Source: a virus
Length of the DNA stretch: 28,098 nt
Direction: 5' to 3' (one strand)
Virus record (IMG/VR): IMGVR_UViG_3300042691_014204
Coordinates: 1 to 28,098 of that record
The notes under the pieces were generated by a model. That model was not told where the DNA came from. It did no database searches and saw nothing but the letters and a program-made list of their open reading frames with translations. Shown piece after piece: positions 20,410 to 28,098 of this stretch. The position numbers and the translations under genes are program-made. Numbering within the stretch: the first letter of the stretch is position 1; each line of letters opens with the position of its first letter.

Positions 20410-23400
20410 ATGGCTATCAAGACTTTCTCTGCCCTCCCAAGTTGGAATGATATTGAACAATCACCTACCTATCAGGAGTTAGACCAACCTCAACGCAAGG
20501 AGTACTTTGACCGCTGGCAGTCAACCTTCACCGAGGTCGCCACTGAAGATCCTGACAACATCACCCCTGAAGTCTGGGAAGGATTCAAAAAGTTTCGTAA
20601 ACAGAAGAGCCGCGACTTGACGGGAGCTACTGGCTTGACGGCGGCGAACGCCGAAGCCGAGGATGAAGCCGAGGATGAAACGCCGTCCCGTATTCAACTC
20701 GCTGCGCGTAAGCGTGAGCTTGAAGCAAAGTCCGGCACGTTTCTGGGAGGCACAGACCTCACACGGCTGCAAGAGGAAGAGCGCAACGAGCTAGCCAACC
20801 TTCGTAGCGTGGTCGCTGATACCGACGAAGACGACCTTGATGCCATCGAAAAGGTTGCCAACGATGACGAAGACTTCCATGTAGCTGACGGTGCTTTCTT
20901 TGCCAGCCCCAAGTTGACGCTCGACTCGCAACGCTACCGCGACACGGTCCGCAATAACAAGGCGTTGACGCCTGAGCAGAAAGTCGAAGCCCTGATGCGT
21001 GGTCGTTCGCTGCGTGAAGAAACCGGCGCTCGTCTCAAAGCAGACATTGACGCCGCCGACATGGCATTTGAAGACACTTGGTTAGGCGGCATGGATAAGT
21101 TCCGTGCGTTTGAACGAGACGTCCGCGAAGGCGACCCTGACGCCACCGATGCCGACATCATGGAGAAGTGGCAGAAGGAGAACGGCTCGTGGTATTCTAA
21201 CCTCGGCACCCAGATAAAAATCGGTGGGTTCCAAGGTGCCGCCCAAATTATCGGCGCCTACTACGGCGTCAAAGGTTTGGTCGGGATCGACACCGAGAAC
21301 TCTCAGCGCATGGCTCAAGCGGCTACTGATGTTAATGCCCAGCTCGCCGGAGCCAGCAAAGCAACCGGAGGCGCAACCCTTGCGGCTGACGCTACTGCTA
21401 TGGTGGTGACATCGCTGGCCACCCTACCTGCGGGCCCCGCTGGTCGAGGAGTTATGGCTGCTGGTCGCATTGCCGCTGGTACGGCTGGCCGCTTCGCTGC
21501 TGCTGCTACTGCTGGCCGTCTTGGTGGATCTGCGCTTGTCCGCGCTGCCACACTCAAGGCCGGTGGTGAAGCCGCCGCTAAGATTACTGCTCGTCAATTA
21601 GCTCTTGCCAAAACCGGAGGTATCGCGGCGTCCGCATTTGCCGCTGGTGTGCAGAGCGCCGGTGGAGCGTTTAATCAATACTTCGATCAGTTCCTGAAGG
21701 AGGAACTTGCTGAGATCCCAGAAGCTAACCGCACTCCTCAAATCATTGAAGAGGCCCGACGCCGCGCCCGTGATGGAGCCCGTGGAAGAGCCCTTGTTTC
21801 TGGAGCCGTCACAACGCTCATCACCGCTGGCTTCGGCGCAACGGGTGCTGAGAAACTTGCCGCCCCGCAAGCTAGCCGAGCAGCTCAAGCGGCCAAGGAA
21901 GGACTGGTTGTATTCCTCGGCAAATCTCTCAGCAAAGAAGCTCTCTCGGAAGCTGGTGAAGAAGGTCTTGACGCCCTCGCCAATGGGATCATTGACAAGG
22001 CAACGGTAAATCCCGGCAAGCCTCTCGAAGAGATCGTCGAGGAAACGCTGAAGTCTGCCCTCGCTGGCGGTATCCTTGGTGCTGGAATGTCTGCTCCGTT
22101 TGCCGTGTCTGACGCATTCAAAGCTAGGGCGGAAGCGAAGAAGAACCCAGCGGTTGCCGGGCTTGAGCAAACCGCCGCAAGACTTGACGGCCTTGCCCCT
22201 GCTTCCGCTGCAGCCGTGCGTGAGATGGCCGGTACCATGACGCAAGAACAGCTTGACGCAAAAGCTGCCGCTGACGCCGCTGCCGCTGACGCCCTGCTCA
22301 ATCCGCCGGTTGATGCAGGTCTCCAGAAGGTGGTTGACCAAGCCGCCAAAACTGGTGGCGCTCCTGCCACTAAGGCTCCGGTAAATGTCGTTCCTGCTGA
22401 GGCTGCTCCGGTAGCTAAAGGAAACGGATTTCAGGAATTGAGCGACGAAGACCTTGAAAATAATATTCGTCAAACTGCCCTTCTGGCAAACGAGAGTGCG
22501 GTTGAGGCCACCCAAGCAAACCCTACTGCTGGGTCACGAGAAGTGGCAGAGCTAGCTCAGAAGAAACTCGATATGCTGCGCGGCGAGCGTGAACGACGCA
22601 AGCAGACCGCTGCTCCTGCTCCTGCCGCGACTTCTGTCGGAGTCCCGATGATGGTAACCAAAGGCATGGAGAAGCAGCTTCTTGACAGAGGTTATACGAA
22701 ACAGCAGGTCGATGCTATGAAGCCTCAAGAGGCTCAGGATATTCTGAATCCTCCTGCAGCTCCTGCTCCTGTGGATGTTGTTGTTGAAAGCAGTCCCGCT
22801 CTTGCCCCCGCTGTCGGGGAAGCTCCGGCTCCTGCCGCTGCTGTCGAAGGGGCTCCTACTCCCGAGTTTGCTCCCACCGCTGAAGAGCAGGTATTCCAAA
22901 CTTCAAAAGGTAGCGAGTACATATTACATAGCGACGGGACTACCACCCGCAACAAGGCTGCTCGCCCTGAGCATCCGGGAGAAGAAGGCGTCCAGCCTAG
23001 AAGCTCTCGCACTATTTTTGTCTCCGAAGAAGGAATGAACGCGTTGGGCATTGTTCAGACCGAGGGAGTTAAGTTCAATATCGAACAAATGCCAGACGGA
23101 CGATGGGCTGCTCGCGCAGTGGATGGGCCTAACAAAGGGAAGTTCTACCAAACATCCATTACAGAAGCTAGCGACACTCCTTCTGCAGGGCTCATGCCTG
23201 TAGAGATTTGGAACCGAGAAGGTCGTCCTCAAGCTGTCCATTTTGGTAACAAGATTACGGGCGTGTCCCAGACTGCTGCTCCTGCTCCTGCCACTCCAGC
23301 AAGACCAGCCGCGACCACCATCAATGTCCCAGCTAAGCCAGTCTCAGTGACTAGGCCCGCAATGACTCCAGAAGTCCGCGTGACTGCTGTTCCTGCTCCC

Positions 23401-26400
23401 GTCGAAGAAGCTGCCCCTGCCCCAACAATCGACCAAGTTTGGGACGAACTGATCACAGCTAAGAGTAAGCTGGACGCAACCAATGATCCTGCTGAGTTAG
23501 TCGCTCTGAACGAGTCGATCAATAAGCTGAAGGAGACTATTAAAAACAGCGTCGAGCCTGCCCCGACACCTGCCGAAGAGACAGCTCCCGTTGAGGAACC
23601 TGCTTCAGAGGAAGAAGACACCGTCTCAATCGTATCAGACGAGGTCGCTAAAGCTGTGACCATCAACGAACAGGAAGCTAGAGACTATGTCGCTAAAAAC
23701 TATCCGGGCGTTGAAGTTGTAACAACTAGTGAGGCTACCGCTGACGGGTACCAGTGGAGAGGGCGCACGAACTTCACCCGTCAGCCTCCAAAGATTACAG
23801 TTAATCTGTCCAACATTAGGGACATGAGCCAACTAAAGAATGTTGTTCACGAAGAACTTTCTCATGTTGCTTACAACGACCCTGATATTTCTAAGAGCCT
23901 TAAAAGTCTTGTAGAGTCTACAAAGGTAAGAGAAGAGCTCGCTTCTATCTATGAAGAAGGAGAGGTCTTTGAAGAAGCCGTCGTCAAGAGGATGGCGGAT
24001 CTCGTTGACTCTTATTCAGAAAAAGGGGCATTTAATAAGCTGCTCACATCTATTAAATCCTATGTTAAAGGAAAGCTTGGAATCACCCTTAATGACAGCG
24101 ATCTCGCTTACGTCGCATACAGAGCTATTGTCAGAGCTAGTAAAGCTATTAACTCGCAAAGCGTTAGCAAAGCACCTCCTCCTCCAAGAGAGGGCGCTGA
24201 GGTTAATTTCTTTGATACTATAGACCTTGAACTGTTTGCAGCAGATGAGGCGAACATACCCGAAGCAGCGGTTAACCGGTACATCGATACTCGTTTAATT
24301 CTGCTCGCTGACAATAGACTAAACTATTCTCGAATCGATGCCTTTGACTTGTTTAAGTTTTTCCAAGATGCGAGATATGGAGATAAGCCCAGTAGAGATA
24401 AAGTTAGGCGGCATATAAAAGAGACTGCGGCTACCAATCTTTATGCGAGAAATAAAATCCGTGAGTCTGAAAAACAGAGCAAGTCAAACAGACGGAATTT
24501 TATGTTCCTATCTGGAACGTCACTACTATCGCTAGGTTACTTTGGTTTCTCTTCAACACAGACTCAGCCTCAGACTCAGCTAAAGCCTAAAGCTCCAGCA
24601 CAACCCAAGCAAGCTAAGCCAAAGCCTAAATCAGACAGTGAAAAAATAGAGGAAAACAATAGAAGGTTATTCCGAGAGTTTAAAGAGTCTCTTGTCTTTG
24701 ATAAAGAGACTAGCGACTTGATTAACAACACTTCTGAAAAGGTAGGCAAAGAGAAAAATAGCCGTCTTTCTGTGAAAGTGAGTGTCGGACCAAAAGCTTA
24801 TGATCCTGTAGAAGACTTAACTGGACTTCCAGAGGTAGTCGAAACAAACGCTCTTGATGAAAACAGAAACTCTATAAGCTTCACAAAGCGTGAGTACTCT
24901 GAAAAGGCGAACGAGATTATAAAGAAGCGAGAAAAACTAGAGGCTAATAAAGATGCCGTTGTTTCGGGCGTCTCTAAGATCATCAGGATTGCCGAAGAGC
25001 TGACCGGCTTTAAGCTTTCTAAAGATGTAAACATAGTTCTCAGAAACTTTGAATCCGACACCCTAACCTCTTTGATGAGGTCTAGGAAAGAAAAAGACCC
25101 TAAACAAATGGTGTGGTCTGCCAGCACAAATATCGAGTCGGGCGATATTAAAATGAACACAGAGGCAATCTACGACATTGTCTTTGGAGACGTTGAAAGT
25201 AAGATAAACGCGGCCTCTACACTGTTTAACGAGATCACTCATGTGATGCAGTTAAACAAAGGTAAGTCCGGCGAGCTTGGCGAACTTGGATTTACGCCTA
25301 CTCTTCCATACCCTATAGAAGTTTCATACAAAGCTTGGTTGGATGAGTTTTACGGACCTCAGACAGACAACATAGAATACGAATCTTTCGTGTTAGACTA
25401 TATGGGGACGAAAGTTCTTGAGCAGATTAACAACGTAAAGAGAACTGAGTTCTCTGACGAGTACATAACCTCGAAGGTTAAAGAAAACCGCCTTAAAATT
25501 ACCCACGGGAGAGATTTAATCCTCATCAAAAACCCGGTCAGATATTCAAAGGTGGCCCCTAAGTCAGCCAAGGCTACCCCTGAGCAAGCTGCCCTCAAAG
25601 ACAAGCTCATGGTGCTCGTCGGGCTGGCAGAGAACACTAAAAATCCAACACACATCCGCTCAGGTAGCGTAGATGCGCTTAATCTTTACCAGCAACAAGC
25701 CTCAGCACTCGGGACAAGCGTTGAAAAACTTATCGGTAGAGACATCCCTGTAGTTCCCAAGTTCACCCCACCCACACAGACCAATGAAAGCCAAACAAAA
25801 AAGTCGCCAACAAGTAGCGTTCCTCCTGTCGAAGGGCAGCCCGCTGTCGGAGAAGAAGCAGGACCGACTAAAAAGCGAGCTCCGGTCAGGACTCGTCAGA
25901 GTAAGTCCAGCGAAACCGAAGCGGTAGCTCCCCGTGAGCAAGCCATCGATCTTCTCCGCGAGGAGATGTTCAAGAATAACTTCTTGCCGACCGTGAAGGA
26001 AGTTTCGGAGAAGATCTTCCAGAGAACAGGCGTGGGGATAAGCTATCAAGATCCTACGGGGGAGCTAAAGCAAATCACTGACGGGTTGCTCCGCGATTGG
26101 AACGCTAGGTATCCTGCTGAAACGGAGAAACCTGACGGCACCTTTACGGGAGCTAAATCCGGGACTGCGATGAAGACTACCGAAGGTAGGTCTAAAGAAT
26201 ACATCCGCGACAATGGGGGCGCGGTACGCTACAAACTCGTCAACGGTAAACGGGTTGGGTTTTTCAGTAACCTCCCTCTTGAGACAGCCATGCAGCTCAA
26301 CGCTGGTCTCAAGGTGAACGTGCCTGTCGCTCTTCGCGGTAAGCTCGCTCCCGGAATCACAATCAATGAGTCGGGCGATGTGGTATCTGTATTTGAGCCC

Positions 26401-28098
26401 ACCCGAAACGTCACCGTTACGGGACTCGGAGAATGGTACGACGCGTACAAAGTTAGTCCTCAACGCCAAGCTGCTGCGGATACACAGCTCAGGGCTGGCG
26501 ATAAAGTAAAGAGGCCTATCGAGGAGCTGCGAAAGATTGTCAGAGCCAAGACGCTTAAGCTTTCACTTGAAGCTTACGGGAGAGGCAAGCTGACCCCCGA
26601 CGAAAAAGTCAAGACACAGAAAGAATTGGTGGCCGCCGCTGAAGACATTGCGGCTCTCCTGAACACCCAGAATCCCCGCATCCCTCGTGTGGGGACCGAA
26701 GCTTTCGTGGCTCTTGAAGCTCCTATCGAAATGCCGAACGAGGCTGACGTCTATAAAGCGTACGAGGCTGAGATTAGGAGAATAGAAGCGGCTATCAAAA
26801 CTCAGACGAAAAACTTTAGAGATCTAATTATAGATGAGATTAACGACGGCTACGTTTATCAAGCAGTTCTGAACCAGCTTAAAGTAGACATTCGCACAGC
26901 AATCGCAAAAAACCCGCAAGCTACTCCTAAAGCTATTGCAGCGGGGTTGAAAGCTATGGACTTCAGGGTGCGGAATGTAGCCCTTCAGTTCAAGAAACGC
27001 GCTTCCAGTCGCAAGTCTATTATTGCAGGCTCCATTGACTCGGACGAGTTAACTGACGAAATCAACAAAGTTTCGACACGCGTTAACTTCCCTGATGATG
27101 AAGCCCTTGCCAACACCCCGATAACTCCTGAAGAAGTTGAGACTCTACGGGCCGCTTTGCAGCGAATGAACGACGGGGAAGAAAACAATGCTAGCTTGGG
27201 AATCCTCCAGCGAAACCCTTTCCTAGCTCGTCAGGCTCTTGCGGCTATCAAGAAAAACGACGACATAAAATTCAAGGTCGGCAACAATGATCTTATTTTT
27301 GAGCATGGCCCTCCACTTAGCTCTGACGAATCCACAGGTCTTGCAGCGATCCTTAAAGGATTCGCTCCTGAAAAAGATACCACCTTTGTTAAGTCAATCG
27401 AGGCGCAGCCTAACATGGCTCGGTTCCTCTTAGACTACATATCTCTAGGACGCGATGTGTTGAGGAAGGTTGTCGATAGGGCAGGCAGGCGTGTCTATTC
27501 GGACACTCAACTTCAGGAGATGGGTCTCCTTGCAGTTGCCGGGAAAGTCAGCGCTGAAGACAGCACTATGGTGCCGCTAATTATTGCTCAGGCTTCTTCC
27601 AACCTCGAATCCTATGGGTCCGCTGGACCTAAAAAAGCACGAGGTCTTCTACAGACTCTACTCCTCCGTGCTCCTAGCCCTATCAAGGTTGCCAGTGCCA
27701 CCGCTCCTACCGCTGAGACTCCTGTACCAGCGCCGGTCGAAGAGGCCGTAAAAGAAGAAAAGGCTAAGCTCGTCAAGAAGGCGGCTATCGCGCCGACGGT
27801 AGCCATCAACAAGGGGTTAAGCATGAAGCCTCTAGTCCCTGCAGTGAACAACACTCCAGAGCAGAAGATGGGCTTTGTCAGTGAGTTGTCAGCGATTGGC
27901 TTGTCCTCTACGTCTGACGTCTCAGCAATCCCTGCAGCCCTGAATCGTTTGTCCGTCAAGGAGAACTCCGGTAGCCCACACTTCAAGGCCCTTGCTCGTG
28001 TGTTCGCTGATAAACCAGCTCTCTTGAACGGCATCGATGGCGTGCAAATACTGGATGACGCAAACCTCGCTGAGGATGTTTCCGTGATCAATGGAGTC
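20410..28098 (+). CDS. Giant modular virion protein (polyvalent-type), 3' end beyond window
   Basis: One frame stays open from ATG 20410 to the last base, 2563 codons without a stop. Seen in order: a charged helical N-terminus with acidic stretch (1-265); Gly/Ala-rich hydrophobic segments (271-300, 323-380, 461-480); an EAGEEGLDALANGIID to GGILGAG segment (513-571); Pro/Ala linkers (about 734-747, 780-825, 955-1008, 1051-1070, 2418-2453); a small beta domain (826-950) with HSDGTTTRNKAARPEHPG; a zincin-like domain with HEELSH at 1147-1152; a hydrophobic segment (1364-1381) and a Gln/Pro/Lys linker; a second zincin-like domain with NEITHVMQ at 1607-1614; then helical and mixed regions. Huge multi-domain proteins of this kind are known in phages as polyvalent proteins, thought to enter the host with the DNA. 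That role is inference. Confidence 0.8.
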   Translation, partial: MAIKTFSALPSWNDIEQSPTYQELDQPQRKEYFDRWQSTFTEVATEDPDNITPEVWEGFKKFRKQKSRDLTGATGLTAANAEAEDEAEDETPSRIQLAARKRELEAKSGTFLGGTDLTRLQEEERNELANLRSVVADTDEDDLDAIEKVANDDEDFHVADGAFFASPKLTLDSQRYRDTVRNNKALTPEQKVEALMRGRSLREETGARLKADIDAADMAFEDTWLGGMDKFRAFERDVREGDPDATDADIMEKWQKENGSWYSNLGTQIKIGGFQGAAQIIGAYYGVKGLVGIDTENSQRMAQAATDVNAQLAGASKATGGATLAADATAMVVTSLATLPAGPAGRGVMAAGRIAAGTAGRFAAAATAGRLGGSALVRAATLKAGGEAAAKITARQLALAKTGGIAASAFAAGVQSAGGAFNQYFDQFLKEELAEIPEANRTPQIIEEARRRARDGARGRALVSGAVTTLITAGFGATGAEKLAAPQASRAAQAAKEGLVVFLGKSLSKEALSEAGEEGLDALANGIIDKATVNPGKPLEEIVEETLKSALAGGILGAGMSAPFAVSDAFKARAEAKKNPAVAGLEQTAARLDGLAPASAAAVREMAGTMTQEQLDAKAAADAAAADALLNPPVDAGLQKVVDQAAKTGGAPATKAPVNVVPAEAAPVAKGNGFQELSDEDLENNIRQTALLANESAVEATQANPTAGSREVAELAQKKLDMLRGERERRKQTAAPAPAATSVGVPMMVTKGMEKQLLDRGYTKQQVDAMKPQEAQDILNPPAAPAPVDVVVESSPALAPAVGEAPAPAAAVEGAPTPEFAPTAEEQVFQTSKGSEYILHSDGTTTRNKAARPEHPGEEGVQPRSSRTIFVSEEGMNALGIVQTEGVKFNIEQMPDGRWAARAVDGPNKGKFYQTSITEASDTPSAGLMPVEIWNREGRPQAVHFGNKITGVSQTAAPAPATPARPAATTINVPAKPVSVTRPAMTPEVRVTAVPAPVEEAAPAPTIDQVWDELITAKSKLDATNDPAELVALNESINKLKETIKNSVEPAPTPAEETAPVEEPASEEEDTVSIVSDEVAKAVTINEQEARDYVAKNYPGVEVVTTSEATADGYQWRGRTNFTRQPPKITVNLSNIRDMSQLKNVVHEELSHVAYNDPDISKSLKSLVESTKVREELASIYEEGEVFEEAVVKRMADLVDSYSEKGAFNKLLTSIKSYVKGKLGITLNDSDLAYVAYRAIVRASKAINSQSVSKAPPPPREGAEVNFFDTIDLELFAADEANIPEAAVNRYIDTRLILLADNRLNYSRIDAFDLFKFFQDARYGDKPSRDKVRRHIKETAATNLYARNKIRESEKQSKSNRRNFMFLSGTSLLSLGYFGFSSTQTQPQTQLKPKAPAQPKQAKPKPKSDSEKIEENNRRLFREFKESLVFDKETSDLINNTSEKVGKEKNSRLSVKVSVGPKAYDPVEDLTGLPEVVETNALDENRNSISFTKREYSEKANEIIKKREKLEANKDAVVSGVSKIIRIAEELTGFKLSKDVNIVLRNFESDTLTSLMRSRKEKDPKQMVWSASTNIESGDIKMNTEAIYDIVFGDVESKINAASTLFNEITHVMQLNKGKSGELGELGFTPTLPYPIEVSYKAWLDEFYGPQTDNIEYESFVLDYMGTKVLEQINNVKRTEFSDEYITSKVKENRLKITHGRDLILIKNPVRYSKVAPKSAKATPEQAALKDKLMVLVGLAENTKNPTHIRSGSVDALNLYQQQASALGTSVEKLIGRDIPVVPKFTPPTQTNESQTKKSPTSSVPPVEGQPAVGEEAGPTKKRAPVRTRQSKSSETEAVAPREQAIDLLREEMFKNNFLPTVKEVSEKIFQRTGVGISYQDPTGELKQITDGLLRDWNARYPAETEKPDGTFTGAKSGTAMKTTEGRSKEYIRDNGGAVRYKLVNGKRVGFFSNLPLETAMQLNAGLKVNVPVALRGKLAPGITINESGDVVSVFEPTRNVTVTGLGEWYDAYKVSPQRQAAADTQLRAGDKVKRPIEELRKIVRAKTLKLSLEAYGRGKLTPDEKVKTQKELVAAAEDIAALLNTQNPRIPRVGTEAFVALEAPIEMPNEADVYKAYEAEIRRIEAAIKTQTKNFRDLIIDEINDGYVYQAVLNQLKVDIRTAIAKNPQATPKAIAAGLKAMDFRVRNVALQFKKRASSRKSIIAGSIDSDELTDEINKVSTRVNFPDDEALANTPITPEEVETLRAALQRMNDGEENNASLGILQRNPFLARQALAAIKKNDDIKFKVGNNDLIFEHGPPLSSDESTGLAAILKGFAPEKDTTFVKSIEAQPNMARFLLDYISLGRDVLRKVVDRAGRRVYSDTQLQEMGLLAVAGKVSAEDSTMVPLIIAQASSNLESYGSAGPKKARGLLQTLLLRAPSPIKVASATAPTAETPVPAPVEEAVKEEKAKLVKKAAIAPTVAINKGLSMKPLVPAVNNTPEQKMGFVSELSAIGLSSTSDVSAIPAALNRLSVKENSGSPHFKALARVFADKPALLNGIDGVQILDDANLAEDVSVINGV
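22609..22626 (+). repeat. 18-bp direct repeat, copy 1, in Pro/Ala linker
   Basis: GCTGCTCCTGCTCCTGCC occurs here and again at 23275-23292 in the same frame (AAPAPA). A near copy lies at about 22,754. The copies sit in linkers that flank a folded-looking module (about 826-950) of the giant protein. Confidence 0.8.
23275..23292 (+). repeat. 18-bp direct repeat, copy 2, in Pro/Ala linker
   Basis: This is identical to 22609-22626. Recombination between the two would delete or exchange 666 bases in frame (222 codons), removing the module between the linkers without a frameshift. Confidence 0.8.

Noticed and set aside
21885-22370. Another minus-strand frame of 161 codons
   Set aside because: It overlaps both the giant gene and the preceding antisense frame; its Ala/Ser-rich sequence mirrors the GCT/GCC-rich codons of the coding strand.
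21598-22515. Long minus-strand open frame of 305 codons opposite the giant gene
   Set aside because: It lies wholly antisense to the continuous plus-strand frame, has Ser/Arg/Gly-rich composition typical of reverse-strand shadows of Ala/Glu-rich genes, and shows no recognisable domain.
1-28098. tRNA genes, CRISPR arrays, insertion sequences
   Set aside because: I saw no cloverleaf with CCA-type end and T-loop, no regularly spaced repeats, and no transposase or terminal inverted repeats. The GAGTTCGCTC part of 7758-7767 recalls a T-loop but has no acceptor stem.

Overview
The window is the structural half of a tailed double-stranded DNA phage or prophage. It is almost fully coding: about 24 genes, nearly all on the plus strand and packed end to end. 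The only minus-strand gene is a tyrosine-recombinase fragment cut by the left edge, which suggests a temperate or integrating element. No sheath, baseplate or long-tail tube genes are recognisable, so a podovirus-like short-tailed virion fits best. The host cannot be read from the sequence. Virtually no start codon has a Shine-Dalgarno sequence, which points to a host with SD-independent initiation (common in Bacteroidota and Cyanobacteria). The choice-of-anchor-D and NHL modules of the tail protein are frequent in Verrucomicrobiota-, Planctomycetota- and Acidobacteriota-like genomes. I leave the host open.

Layout. 1-319 (-): integrase N-terminus. 355-6551: large terminase, two genes resembling glycosyltransferases, portal, one small gene. 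6573-9571: scaffold, a 152-base intergenic region with a striking multi-helix inverted-repeat structure (7724-7844), major capsid protein, a strong hairpin (9225-9266), and a small protein with an alternating-cysteine/poly-Glu cluster. 9568-11271: a beta-rich protein, then a lysis cassette of two holin-like membrane proteins, an overlapping inner/outer spanin pair and a GH108-type endolysin. 11274-17096: a small conserved phage protein, a 1409-residue tail/receptor protein with four Ig-like repeats and an NHL beta-propeller, and three genes of unknown function. 17128-20362: a connector-like protein, a protein with a tape-measure-type C-terminal motif, and a coiled-coil internal-virion-type protein. 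20410-28098: one open frame of at least 2563 codons running off the right edge, a modular 'polyvalent'-type giant virion protein.

How it works together: TerL and portal package DNA into a scaffold-built capsid. The connector, tape-measure-like, coiled-coil and giant proteins probably form the tail and the ejected internal proteins. The 1409-residue protein probably contacts the host, and the lysis genes release progeny. Many genes overlap by ATGA or lie 1-6 bases apart, so translation is probably coupled along a polycistronic message.

Most interesting points: the RNA-like structure before the capsid gene; the giant modular protein with two degenerate zincin-like motifs; strong enrichment of TTGACG/CGTCAA that vanishes within the giant gene; the glycosyltransferase-like pair inside the head cassette; and the CxCxCxCxC-Glu7 protein beside the capsid gene. 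All counts are by eye and no database search was run.
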